From Talpa occidentalis (lineage: Eukaryota; Chordata; Mammalia; Eulipotyphla; Talpidae), in NCBI RefSeq assembly GCF_014898055.3, contig NW_023601543.1, positions 7,992,440 through 8,056,439 on the forward strand: a stretch of DNA of 64,000 nt, read 5' to 3'. Position numbers and translations under genes: made by a program. Positions 42,780 to 53,434 of this stretch are shown in pieces. The notes under the pieces are model-generated. The model was not told where the DNA came from and searched no databases. It saw only the letters and a program-made list of their open reading frames with translations. Position 1 is the first letter of the stretch; every line of letters starts with the position of its first letter.

Positions 42780-43722
42780 AACTACAAATCTTCCATCATC
42801 TCAATTTCATCAGCACCCGCTGAACGCCACTTCCTATTTTTCAGCTCAATCCCTCTTACATTGCAAATCCAATAATCTCCTTTATTTATACTCCCTTGGT
42901 GACTATATCCAGTTTCATGCCTTTAAATACCATCTATTTTCCAGCAATTCACACAAAAACATGTGTTTATTTCCAGGTCAACCTTCTTGCCTGAACTCTA
43001 GATTTACACACTGAAGTACACACCGTCTCTCCCTTTGTGTGTCTAACTTGGTATATCAATCAAACTTCATAAGTTCAAGCCCTAAGTCCCAATCTTCCAG
43101 CCAAATCATCTCAGCCTCTAGTACTCTCTGAAACGAAACAGAAATCCTGATGTCATTGTCGCTTCCTCTCTCTCTCTCAACCCTGATCCAGTCCATCACA
43201 AATTCCATTGGCCACATTTTCAAAATATACCCAGAGTCCCACCACCTCTCACTACCTCCTTTCCTCTCATGGGCCAACCCACCATCATATCCTGCCTGGA
43301 CCTCTGTCTCCTAATTTTCAAACTTTTGTCTTTGACCTGCGTCAGCTTGTGACCAAAGAACAGCCAGAGCGATTCCGTTAAAATGTTAATTAAATCATTG
43401 TGACTCCTCTGCTCAAAATCCTGCCATGGTTCTTCATCTTAGCGTAAAAGCCTTATGTTGCTTACAAAGACCTTCAATCTGGCCCATCACGCTCATCTTC
43501 TGTCCCCCACTTCAGCCCATCCACACACACCGGCCTCCTCACTAGCGCTTGAACACGCCAGGTACTCTCACTCAGGGCTCTTGACCTTGATCTTGCTCAT
43601 TCCTTACCCTCACAAGCTCTTGTACCAAACAGCTGCATGTCCCACTCTCTTCCTCGCTGCTAGATCTTTACTCAAAAAAAGGGTATCCTCAATTTTTTTG
43701 GTCAGGTCAAAAATGGTAAGTT
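42780..43722 (+). mobile_element. L2 LINE, long sense fragment, first part
   Basis: Shows the L2 3' coding/UTR order: 'tcaaccctgatccagtccat', 'caccatcatatcctgcctgg', 'agccagagcgattccgtt', 'gactcctctgctcaaaatcc', 'aagaccttcaatctggcccat' (shortened), 'gaacacgccaggtactctc'. Strongly diverged and not coding. It continues at about 44,150 after younger insertions. Confidence 0.85.
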
Positions 43723-43724
43723 AT

Positions 43725-43812
43725 TGAATAATTACTAATTACAAGGCACTGTGCTATACACACACTTATGCAATGCTCAAAACTGTCTCATGAGGTATTG
43801 ATTATTATCTGC
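43725..43812 (+). mobile_element. MIR SINE fragment, sense
   Basis: 'tactaattacaaggcactg', 'tgctatacacacacttatg' and 'tcatgaggtattgattatta' follow MIR order. Confidence 0.6.
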
Positions 43813-43814
43813 AT

Positions 43815-44125
43815 TGTTTTTATTGATGTAACTTTGCCTTATGGCATTATGAAAGTTGCAGGGTTCATCACTGAGAATCAGCATGTGCATAAAGGACATT
43901 GAGGCCACCATTGAAGTCCAGTACTATCCCTTCTCCAACCATTGTCCTCTTTGTCCTGATTTACCCCACTTTCCCTTATGGTAACCTCTGATTGGTCTTA
44001 CAGTGTAAAAGTTTATTTTTGTTTGACTGAGTTCACCTGTTGGCTTGTTTTTCTCTATGTACCACCTAGGAGTGAGATCATATGGTGTTTATTGTTTCCA
44101 GTCTAGTATTTTGCTGATCATAATT
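43815..44125 (-). mobile_element. L1 LINE 3' region, antisense
   Basis: 'catcactgagaatcagcatg', 'cttatggtaacctctgattgg' (shortened), 'gttcacctgttggcttg' and 'gagtgagatcatatggtg' are reverse L1 3' landmarks. It interrupts the L2. Confidence 0.7.
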
Positions 44126-44149
44126 CCCTCTAGGTCCACTCCCGAGCAC

Positions 44150-44445
44150 CTTTACCATAAATGTCAACCCTCTAACCAGCATTTTAGATCTCTCTTCCCT
44201 GCAAAATCTTCCCAGAATTTTATATCTTCTCTTCCCTCACTTATCACTATCTAACCAACTACATCAGTTCTTTTTTAAATCTTGCTTGTTTTTCTCACCC
44301 ACTAGAATGAAAGATCCACAAGGCCAAGGATTATTTGTCTGCTTTGTTCAGTGCTGCATTTCCAGTACCTGAAAGATCTCTAGACACATAATGTAATGTG
44401 TGTTCAATAAAGGTTATTAGATACACCAAATGAATTAATACATCT
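44150..44445 (+). mobile_element. L2 LINE 3' end, second part
   Basis: 'cttatcactatctaaccaac', 'cacccactagaatgaaag', 'caaggccaaggattatttg', 'tcagtgctgcatttccagt' and 'gtgttcaataaaggttatt' are the canonical L2 3' end, resuming the fragment at 42,780-43,722. Confidence 0.88.
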
Positions 44446-44572
44446 GCATGCTTCTATGTATATTTGCATGTGTGGGCACATCTTGCATTATTAAATTCTC
44501 CATATATGCCCTGTGTGGGTATATGACTGTGTAGACCCAGTTAGTGTGGCATGTGGCAAGATTGATGTGAAC

Positions 44573-44680
44573 AAGAATAGCTGCTGTTTACTGAATGTTT
44601 ATGATGTGCTTAGCACTTTGCATAAAACATCTCATTTAATGCTCACACGAGGCAGATGTAGTTTATTGTTCAGGGTTCTT
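44573..44680 (+). mobile_element. MIR SINE, sense, 5' part (outer element)
   Basis: 'aatagctgctgtttactg', 'atgatgtgcttagcactttg' and 'ctcatttaatgctcacacg' then 'aggcagatgtag'. The second half resumes at about 44,904 after an inverted MIR. Confidence 0.85.
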
Positions 44681-44682
44681 TC

Positions 44683-44903
44683 TAGAACCATGCTGCCTGC
44701 ATATAAATCCTAGCTCTTCCACTTACTAGCTGTGTAATCCTGGACAACTTATTTATCATCTCTAAGACTATTTTCTCATCTATAAAATGAGGGCAACAAT
44801 AATACCTACTTCATAAGGGTGTTGTCAGGACTGAATGAAAAAATACATAGAAAGCATTTAGAACAGTGCCTGCCACATAGTAAGCACTAATAAACATTTG
44901 CTA
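44683..44903 (-). mobile_element. MIR SINE, antisense, nested in another MIR
   Basis: Nearly complete reverse MIR: 'cactta' and 'ctagctgtgtaatcctgg', 'tttctcatctataaaatg', 'taatacctacttcataagg', 'gaacagtgcctgccacatag' and 'taagcactaataaac'. Confidence 0.92.
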
Positions 44904-44965
44904 ATACTCCCAATTTACAGATTCATAAACGAAGGCTCTGATAGATTGAATTTGACTTAATAACA
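44904..44965 (+). mobile_element. MIR SINE, sense, 3' part (outer element)
   Basis: 'ctcccaatttacagattc' and 'gaaggctctgatagattg' continue the MIR of 44,573-44,680. Confidence 0.7.
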
Positions 44966-44974
44966 ATACATGCA

Positions 44975-45040
44975 TAATAGCTTCCACATTCCAAGTGCTT
45001 ACTACATGCTAAGGTAGGCCCTTTGCTATATGATGCTATA
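44975..45040 (+). mobile_element. Further MIR 5' fragment, sense
   Basis: 'aatagcttccacattccaag' and 'tgcttactacatgctaagg' resemble the MIR start. Confidence 0.5.
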
Positions 45041-45054
45041 CATGTACATATATG

Positions 45055-45243
45055 AAGCATATACATACAAATATGCAGAAACATGTGGAGGAAAATGGTA
45101 ACTGTGAGGTGATGGTTATGTTAAGTAGCTTGATTGTGTTGAATATTTCACAATGTACACATATACAAATCATCAGGTTGTATACCTTAAATATATACAA
45201 ATTCATATGGTCAGCTATGCTTCCATATAGGCAGGGAAAATAA
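45055..45243 (+). mobile_element. L1 LINE 3' end, sense, old
   Basis: 'ggtgatggttatgttaagtag' (shortened), 'tgattgtgttgaatatttc', 'acaatgtacacatatac' and 'ttgtataccttaaatatat' fit the L1M 3' terminus. Confidence 0.75.
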
Positions 45244-46039
45244 AAGGAGACACATCCAGAGTTGCACAGCTCTAAATGGGAGATGCAGGCCTGGTCTGTG
45301 TGAGGCCCAAGTTTGCACTAATAGAGGCATATGCAATGTCACTATATGCTCGTGCATGTCTGTGTGAGATCTGTGTGCAAGGACATGTGAGTGCATGTGG
45401 CACTCTGCTTCGTTCTCAGATGACACTGATTGTAGTTATCTGCAGGCCCCTCGGAACGTGGGTATGTTTTTAGAGAGCATTCTGGTCCTTTCCTCAGCTG
45501 TGCTTCTCCAGTAAAGCCAGCAGAGGGGGCTCGGGAATTTTTCTCCTCTTGAAGAAGCCAAGCATATGCAACATTTAAAACACAGCTTCCTTTTGACAGA
45601 TGCCAGGTCTTGAGGGGAAAAGCCGTGGTCTAGGACTGGCTTTTCATACTCTGAAGACAGGAAATAGGCGGCTACTCAGAATCTCAAATCTCTCCACTCT
45701 CAGGGCCATTCGGGCATCTGGCTACCAAAGAATTGTCAAGTCAGCGTCCCTTCCATCTGTCCTGTGACACTGCAATGGCCCCTTGCTGCCACCTGCTATC
45801 CAAAGCCCCCACCCCCACCCCCCCACCCCCGCCCCTGCAGCTCCCTCACAACCATGCAGTGCCCAGTCGGTCTTCCATCCCTACTGCTCCCCCTCCCCCC
45901 TCCCTCTGGCTGGCTGTTCAGGTGCAATTCCACTGGCACTGAAAACACGCAGGCGGCCAGTTTTTGTCTCATTTAAGCCTCCCACCAAGCCAAGGCGGCA
46001 GGAAGTAGAATTTTAGCCTCCTCTTCTAACACCACATCT
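45244..46039. other. Unique sequence with a C-rich run
   Basis: CCCCCACC-type run at 45,806-45,836. Pro-rich overlapping frames there are compositional. No gene seen. Confidence 0.45.
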
Positions 46040-46205
46040 TTTGTTGTGGTCGTCAGTCAGTAAGAGGAAAAGGCAGAAATCCAACCCAGTTTTCTCTGAA
46101 TCCAGACAGAGCCTGTTCTCCTTTCCATCACACAACAGGTAAGTGGTGGGGCTGAGATCAGAACCCAAGTGGTGATGGACTCCCTAGGTCGACTCACCCC
46201 TACAC
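46040..46205 (+). mobile_element. MIR SINE 3' part, diverged
   Basis: 'gtaagtggtggggctgagat' followed by 'cagaacccaagtgg' is the MIR 3' motif. Upstream match is weak. Confidence 0.4.
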
Positions 46206-46207
46206 TC

Positions 46208-46256
46208 CCAATTCTCAAACCTGAATGTGTATCATGATCGCCTGTGGGTGTTATTT
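46208..46256 (+). mobile_element. MER5A-like element, first part
   Basis: 'tctcaaacctgaatgtgtatc' (shortened) and 'atgatcgcctgtggg' match the MER5A start. The element is interrupted by the L1 that follows. Confidence 0.55.
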
Positions 46257-46925
46257 GAGAAAAAGCAAAACAAATGTTGGCGAGGTTGTGGAGAAAAAGG
46301 AACTCTCCTGCACTGCTGGTGGGAGTGCAAACTGGTCCAACCACTATGGAGAGCTGTGTGGAGATTTCTGGACCTACTAAACATAGAGCTTCCATAGGAT
46401 CCAGCAATTCCACTCCTAGGTATTTACCCAAAGGACACAGAAACATCAATTCCAAAGAACACCTGCACCCCTATGTTTATAGCAGCATCATTTACAATAG
46501 CTAAGCTTTGGAAACAATCCAAATGCCCAAAAATAGATGACTGGATCAAGAAGATGTGGTACATATACACCAGGGAATATTACTCAGCATTCAAAAAAGA
46601 TAAACACATGCATTTTGCAGCAACATGGATGGCGCTGGAAGGGATCATGCTCAGCGAAATAAGCCAGAAAGAAAAAGAAAAATACCGGATGGTCTCACTC
46701 ATAGCAGGAATCTAGAAAACTTAAATAAGGGACCAGGAAAAAGAGTAACTATAAGAAAGTAAAAATCAAAATCAACAAACAACTATGAACCAGAGACACT
46801 CTTTGGGGGGTGGGGGCGGGAGGGGAGGGATTGGGGTCAAAATAAGGGGGTTGGTTGCAATTGTATGGAGAATATAAAAATAAAATTTAAAGTAAAAAAA
46901 ACAGAAAAATAAAAAGAAAAATAAA
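46257..46925 (+). mobile_element. L1 LINE, 5'-truncated, relatively young, with ORF2 C-terminus
   Basis: Encodes the C-terminal end of the L1 ORF2 protein (reverse transcriptase/endonuclease). After one in-frame stop near 46,396, the frame is open to the natural stop at 46,713-46,715. It contains the conserved ORF2 tail pattern 'WYIYTREYYSAF', then 'TWMALE' and 'SEISQKEKEKY'. The 3' UTR follows with a G-rich polypurine tract (46,804-46,830) and an A-rich tail. It lacks the endonuclease and polymerase domains, so it cannot move by itself. The cleaner frame compared with the other L1 pieces here makes it the youngest L1 in the window. It sits inside a MER5A-like copy. Confidence 0.9.
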
Positions 46926-46939
46926 AACAAATACAAAAC

Positions 46940-47020
46940 CCACAAAAGTCTCAGGCTCAGGAATTTGCCTTCGTTTTAATAAAGACAACACATGACCCTG
47001 ATGTGGGACATCCCTGGCAG
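46940..47020 (+). mobile_element. MER5A-like element, second part
   Basis: 'tcaggctcaggaatttgcc' followed by 'ttaataaagacaacacatg' and 'accctgatgtggg' matches the second half of MER5A. Confidence 0.45.
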
Positions 47021-47244
47021 GGCCGGGGGTGGGGGTGGGGGGACGAGGCCTCTCGCACGGTCCACTCAGCTGCCCACAAGGGGCACATGCTTTTCCCAGC
47101 CAGCTGAACAACGCTTTGGAAAGATTCCAAATCACCACAATGACTACTGACGGCAGCTGCTTCATGCTGGACACATTACATCTAGCTCTATGACCTAGTT
47201 TTAGTTGATTTTTGTGAAATATGTGAGGTTTGTATCTAAGGTTT

Positions 47245-47935
47245 GCTCCTTTTTAATTTTTTTTTTAATGGCTGTCTAGTTAGTCCAGCACTATTTGCTG
47301 AAAAGACTCTCCTTTCTCCATTGCATCGCATTTGCTCTTTTCTCAAGGAACTGCTGTTGGCTGGGCCTATTTCTCAGTCTTCTGTTCTGTTTCATGTATC
47401 TCTTTGTATATTCCTTCCTCAACACCACACCACCCTGGTTACTCAGACTTTAGAATACGTCTTACAGCCTTCCGAGGAACCCGAGTCCTCCAACTTTGTT
47501 CTTCTTCAGCATTTTTGGGCCATTCTTAGGTCTTCTTGCCTTTCCATATCAATTTGGAGTCAGCTTGTCACTGTATACAGATAGCTTGCTGGGATTTTGA
47601 TTGGGATTGAATTGAATCTATAGGTCAAGTTGACAAATGACATCTTCATAATATCGAGTCTTTCCATTGGTAAATACTAGGTATTGCTTCATTTATTTTT
47701 AATTTTTTTAATTTTTAAATTTCACTCATCAGATCCTGCATGTATTTTGTTAGTATTTGAATTCTGTGCTATTGTAAATGGTATTCCTTTTTAATTTTTA
47801 TTTCCAGTTGTTCATAGCTGCTATGCAGGAAAGCAATGACTTTTATATATTAACCTTGCATCCTATGACTAATTACTCTTATTTCTAAGAGTTTTTTTGA
47901 TCAATTTTTTGAATATTCTATATAGATAATAATCT
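47245..47935 (-). mobile_element. L1 LINE ORF2 fragment, antisense
   Basis: Reverse-strand landmarks: 'agcactatttgctgaaaag', 'tttctccattgcatcgcat', 'gggattttgattgggattg', 'aattgaatctataggtcaag', 'attgtaaatggtattcc' and 'accttgcatcctatgac'. Frames are broken in many places. Confidence 0.88.
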
Positions 47936-47964
47936 CACCTGCAAGCAAACACCCAGGCACTTTT

Positions 47965-48145
47965 TTTCCATCTAATCCTCCAGAAATCTCTGCATGTCAG
48001 ATTCTACTAGCATCCCCATTTTGCAGAGGAGGAAATTGATGCTTACATACCAATTCAATTGCCCAAGTTTCCAAAACTTAGAAGGGGAGGAACTGAGCTG
48101 TAACTCTGCGTCCACAGCCTGTGATTCCTGCACCCCACCAGGGGA
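47965..48145 (+). mobile_element. MIR SINE, sense
   Basis: 'agcatccccattttgcag', 'aggaggaaattgatgc', 'tcaattgcccaagtttcc' and 'gaggaactgagctgtaac' follow MIR order. Confidence 0.8.
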
Positions 48146-48323
48146 GCCGGATCAAGTATTTTGCTGGAGCAAAAAGTAGCAGAAATCTCCATGGGGAATT
48201 AGGGGAGTTCATCTCTGCTCAAATCTACTGTGTCACTGGACACGTCACTGAATCCCAAAGATCTGTGAAACACGGGTCTAGTCCAAGGCCTACATCAAAT
48301 TACTGATAAGAATAGTAAGGCTT

Positions 48324-48492
48324 GGAGGGGCAGACCTCTCCTGCCTCGCCCGCTGCTCCCCTCAGTAGTGCATTTCGTCAGCCTGCCTGTTCTGTTCCCC
48401 GCTCTATCTCTGGTGGATCCTCTCACCCCCCACATCTCTGGCCTGTACCCTGGTTCTTGTATAAAAATAAATAAATCTTTAAAAAAAAAAAA
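48324..48492 (+). mobile_element. tRNA-derived SINE, 5'-truncated (copy 8)
   Basis: Begins inside the body ('gaggggcagacctctcctg') without the tRNA head, so it lacks both pol III boxes. It is still bounded by a perfect 16-bp duplication, aagaatagtaaggctt, at 48308-48323 and 48493-48508. Hence it was truncated at integration, not by later deletion. Confidence 0.93.
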
Positions 48493-48589
48493 AAGAATAG
48501 TAAGGCTTAGCAATGCCACACCAGCTCCTAAAGAAGTTATTTAGAAAGCATAACCCTGATGGTAGCCACTAACCAAAACTCAACAATTG

Positions 48590-48881
48590 GGGCCTCCCTG
48601 GTGGCAAAGGGGTTAAGCACCAAACTATGAAGCAATCCACATCCTCTGCAGCACAAGTTTGATCCCTGGCCAGCCAGTCAGCCAGCCAGCCAGCCAGGGA
48701 GCAACCCACATGGCACAGCAGACCTCTCCTGCCACGCCTGCTGCTCCCCTCAGCAGTGTACTTCGTCGGTCTGCCTGTTCTGCTCCCCGCTCTGACTCTG
48801 GTGAATTCTCTCACCCTCCCACACTTCTGACTGTACCCAGTGCTTGCTCATAAATAAATAAATCTTTCAAAAAAAAAAAAA
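48590..48881 (+). mobile_element. tRNA-derived SINE, full length, mosaic (copy 9)
   Basis: The head 'gcaaaggggttaagcacc' is of the 'aaggggttaa' subfamily. The 3' part 'ctgactgtacccagtgcttg' is of the other subfamily. A short (CAGC) expansion, 'cagccagccagccagcc', lies at about 48,677-48,696. No clear target-site duplication. Confidence 0.9.
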
Positions 48882-48883
48882 GG

Positions 48884-49150
48884 GATTATACACCATGACC
48901 AATTAGGGTTTGTCCCAGAATGCAAGTTTGGGTCAACATATGCACACCAATGTAATACATCATATTAATAAAAAAATAGGATAAATACAGAAAGAACATT
49001 TGATAAAATCTAAAACCCATCCATGATTCAAAAAATAATAACTCCATAAACTAGCAATAGAACTTCTTCAAACTGATAATGGGCATCTCTGAAAAGCCAA
49101 GAGCTAACACACTTAAGAGTGAAAGGCTGAATGCTCCCAGCCCCCAAGGT
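48884..49150 (+). mobile_element. L1 LINE ORF2 fragment, sense, old
   Basis: 'gaccaattagggtttgtccc', 'aatgcaagtttgggtcaac', 'aatgtaatacatcatattaa' and 'gaacatttgataaaatc' are ORF2 reverse-transcriptase landmarks, degraded. Confidence 0.8.
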
Positions 49151-49194
49151 CAAGAAAAAGATATGGATATCTGTTCTTGTTGCATTTCATATAG

Positions 49195-49360
49195 TTGAAG
49201 TAATATTGTCATTATCACCCCTACTTCACAGATTAGGAAAAGAGCGGAATGAGGAAAAATAACATACTTGCTCAAGGTTACAGGGCCTGTAAAGCAGCAA
49301 AGTCAGAATTTGAAACGACGCCTTTCTGATTCAGTGGTTCCTTATAACTCTACTATATTC
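49195..49360 (+). mobile_element. MIR SINE, sense
   Basis: 'ctacttcacagattaggaaa', 'catacttgctcaaggttac' and 'aaagtcagaatttgaaacg' follow MIR order. Confidence 0.8.
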
Positions 49361-49362
49361 AT

Positions 49363-49500
49363 ATATTCATCATTCACTCAACAAACATTGATTATGCATC
49401 TAATATATGCAAAGCACCATAGAGAACGATTAAGACACCACAAACCCCAACTTCCAGAAACTCCCAGTAGAGTAAGGAAGACAGATGTTAAAGCAATAGG
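49363..49500 (-). mobile_element. L2 LINE 3' end, antisense
   Basis: 'catcattcactcaacaaac', 'attgattatgcatctaatat', 'gcaaagcaccatagag' and 'ccagaaactcccagtagag' fit the reversed L2 end. Confidence 0.7.
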
Positions 49501-52500
49501 AAGTGGCCACTCAAGACTAAATAAGCTTTTCTCTCCCTTTCTGCATCTCACCATCGGGCTGTGTGTGCCTGGCTCGGCTCCTCGCCTTGTCTCCTCACAA
49601 CACTTTCAGGATCAATTGATTCCTGGCCAATAACACAAGCAGAATCATCCCATTTCCCAGTGTATTCGAATGAAAAGTGGTTTTAAAAAATCAGGTGCAA
49701 TTCTGAGAGGAGACACTGGAGAAAACCAGTGAATCGAAGGATGCACATGAGAGAACACGTAGTCGTGCTGTGTCGAGATCACCAGACTCTTAGCAAGTCG
49801 CGGTCCAAACATCGTGGTTAGGACCGATTTAGGAAATTATTTTTCTCTGTGTTTGCATACTTCTGTACCCAGTAGGTTGACTCAGTAATAAATATGTGAG
49901 ATCTCTGCTTGAACTGTTGTTGTATTCTGGTTGGCGAAGTACATGATTCCCCCTCCTGTCAGACCGCACAGTGCTGTCCAATAAAAGCCTGCGATGAAGG
50001 GGGTTGGGGTGACTGAAAGAAGGGCAATTATAGAGGCACTTCAGAGAAGGGAAGGTTGTGTTAGTTCGGGTTTTTTTGAAAAGCCGAGGCCAAGACAGGA
50101 TTAAAGGACAAGTATTTTATTAGAGGAAATGCCTGTGTGAGAGAAAATAGAGAGGGCGCCAGAAAAACACTGGGAGAGTTGAGGCAAGCCTGACTAGAGT
50201 GAAGGAGAGGGAGCAAGCTCGGACGGCAGCACCCTGGACGGCCTTGGAGCCTAAAGGAAGTCTGACGGAGCTTTTGCTGCAGACTCCTGAAGACAAAGTC
50301 ACAAAAAAGAGCCGTGTCCCCCAGAGGCACGTCCTCCTTAACACCCCTGAGGCGAGGAGCACCCCAGGAGAAACGCGACCTGGACACAAGTGTGGAGGTG
50401 CATTTCACAGCACAGCCACTGGGATCCTTGCTCAGTCACGCCCCCTGTGGTCCTTCTGGTCACAACAAGGTCTAAGAGTCAGGGAAGAAATCACGGACTT
50501 GGTGATTTCTGACCTGGTTAATATTATAATCACGGTGGATGGAGCAGTACTGCGGCGGGGGGGTGGTGAGGTGAGGGCACGAGCAGTGGCTACACTTGCA
50601 AAGGCACACACCAGCCGTAGGACAGTCCACGGGGCTTTTGGCTGCATTTTCCTTGTCCTGGCTGGGTCCTCAGTGTCTCGCATTCATAATCTAGTACTTA
50701 TTATATATGTAACAAAATAAACCATAATTAGATTACCATTGGGTGTCAAATTGCAATTCGCTGTAATTCAGCTTGTCATTTAACACATGGAAAACTTTGT
50801 GCATTGATATTCGGTCATTCCAAGCAGAGTACTTCCGAGAGATTTGTGAGTTCATTTACATGTTTATCTGCTCTTTTCTCCTTGAGAATAGGACTGTTCT
50901 TCCGCCTGATGATTAGAATGAATTGGATATTTTGAACTCATCCATCAGATTTGGAAATGATCTCTTAATTGACGAAGGTGTTTAACAGTTAATTTAACAT
51001 TTCTACTGTGAACTTCCATTTTTCTTGAGTACAGAAATAGCACAGCATGGCCGTGGACAAGTAAAATGTATCATACAAACATCTCTCTGTTTCTGCGCCT
51101 CCCGTGTTCTCTGCAATATCCCAGCTTCCTTCTAAACTGCGCGGCACACAGCACACACACACAGTGGATAACTGATGATTTCATGTTCTATGAATTTTTA
51201 AAAATGTAACTATATGACAGCAAACAGATCTTTTTTATATGTTACTACTCAGAAATTGAAGTTGATCTTATAATAAGCTTTGAAAATCTGAATGGTATAA
51301 ATTCATGTAGATAAAGTCTTTGGAGTTCAGGTCCTATCCAAATTCCTCATCAGACATTCATAATACAGCTTCCTTCCCTTCCTCCTCTTCTTCCTTCATA
51401 CCCTTAACTTACAGCTCTCTAGAAGTTATAATAATGTATACAATCTAACCTTAAAGTTTAAAAGTTATTTCCTTTAACCTAAAATAGAAAAGAGTAATCT
51501 TTTTTTTGTGTGAAACCCTTTCAACCATTAAAAAAAAAAAAGATTCCCTTACTGAGAAAGTTATAACTTTCATTCACCTTTAGTATTTGCAGAATTGGTG
51601 CCAACCAAAAGGCATTCATATTTCTTCCCAATTGTACCAACCCAGACACACTGTATTTCTTCCAGTTTTCTAGTAAGTGTTTTCATAAAACTATTTGTTG
51701 GGAGCTGCTAATGTGCACATTAATTTAGTACCCATGACCACATTATAATTGTACCATCCCCTGAAAAAATGCTATTTGAAGTATACAATAAACTTGCCAT
51801 TTGTCTTTCTTTTGACAGTTCCACTCCGACAGCTTATCTTTTGCCTTGTCTTATCCATTTATTTCATTGGCCTTTTCAACTTCCACAAATTATCTACCTT
51901 GGCAAGTATCAATAGTCGGGGTCTTCCCAGAAGTAGATAGTAAGATGAATTTCTTGGAGAAAACATCTGTGAGGTAAAGTGCACCATGTGGATGGGGAGA
52001 CCCAGAAAAGGCTTGAAAGTTGTCAAACAGTAAGAGAGATCTGACGCTGGAAGAGCGAGTGAAGGAAGGAAGGTAGGGTAGGGTATGAAAAGTCATACAC
52101 TGCAGTGCAGTTCTAAGAAAAGTTCAACAAAACCAACAAGGAGTCCTTGAGCCAAGTCGCCATGTAGAGGCGTCCTGCCTCTCCCAGGAGCAGGTCTGCT
52201 TCAGTAGCCTTGATGTGCTCAGTCATCAGCTGGGGCACCCCATGGGAAATTTAGTCTCATGCAAACACAGTGGAGGATTTCGGAGCTCAGCAACCAAGAT
52301 CAGCATTCAGTCAGGCTCCCTGAAGCGGGGTCTTTCACGGCCATCAAAATGCTCTTACAAGAAAATAGAGGTTTGCATCTCAAACTTCATGCTCCTACTG
52401 AAAGCACACAACTAGGAAGTAAAATTTCATTTATGGCAGAGATGACTTGCCCCAGGCCAGACACACTGATTGATTCAGATGATACTTTAGGGATGTAATT

Positions 52501-52503
52501 AAA
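49501..52503. other. Mostly unique sequence
   Basis: No supported gene. 50,050-50,450 may be an old LTR-type or other interspersed repeat I cannot name, and contains a 173-codon + frame (50,199-50,720) with no recognised domain. AT-rich and T-run-rich from 51,180 to 51,800. Confidence 0.35.
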
Positions 52504-52504
52504 C

Positions 52505-52690
52505 ACATGGCCTTTGAGTGGTTGTATGAATTTGGACAAGTCACTTAAAACTGAGCCCCAAGTTCTTCATCTGCCAAATGAAGATAATGATAACCAGGTA
52601 TGCCAAATCAGGGATGTTGGGAGGATTAAATGAGATAACTCCCAGGTTCTGTGGGGGACAGTGTGGCTTGGCCCCTCGTTGCTTGGCACA
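52505..52690 (-). mobile_element. MIR SINE, antisense
   Basis: 'gaatttggacaagtcactta', 'gttcttcatctgccaaatg' then 'aagataatgataacc' and 'gggaggattaaatgagataa' are in reverse MIR order. Confidence 0.88.
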
Positions 52691-53103
52691 GTACTTCACT
52701 CACTCCGTCTCCTCCCCAACTCACTTGGCACTTCCCTCTTCATCCACAGGGTAGTGGACAACTCTACTATTTATTTTTAATCTACCCTGTCTCCTAGGAC
52801 TTGCAGCCCCCACCCCTTCTGAGAACTGTACCTCCCTTCATCAAAACATGTGGTTCCCATGGTAATCACCAGTTTTACATGACCCCACACGTTTGTAGAC
52901 TTGAGCCCACCTGATCCATCAGAGTCCTTCCTGGAAACTTCAAACATCAGAATTGCAGTGCAAATCAGTGAAAACTTTTAAAACCAGACATGAGGAGCAA
53001 ATCAAAATTGAATGATATAACAGTCAGGCACATTCTCGAGGTGTTTTCTGTCAGGAGGAAAAAGGTAGAGCCCAGAAAGAGGGTGAGTGTGACACACTAC
53101 TGT
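52691..53103. other. Unique sequence
   Basis: No gene or repeat recognised. Confidence 0.4.
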
Positions 53104-53118
53104 AAAAATTGAGAGGGT

Positions 53119-53371
53119 TGGGCCTCCCCTGGTGGCGCAGGCGGTTGAACACTGCCCTGTGAAGCTGTCCATAGCCTCAGCAGCGCCAGTTTGATCCCGG
53201 CCAGCCCGGGATCCCGGGCGAGGGTCCCACATGGCGCCGCATACCTCTCCTGTCTCGCCTGCTGTTCCCCTCAGCAGTGTATTTCGTCACTCTGCCTGTT
53301 CTGTTCCCCACTCTGTCTCTGGTGAATCCTCTCATCCTCCCGTGAATCTGGCCTGTACCCTGGTTCTTGTA

Positions 53372-53434
<63 letters not shown>

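Noticed and set aside
49268..49633. 121-codon + frame
   Set aside because: It is composed of MIR and antisense L2 sequence.
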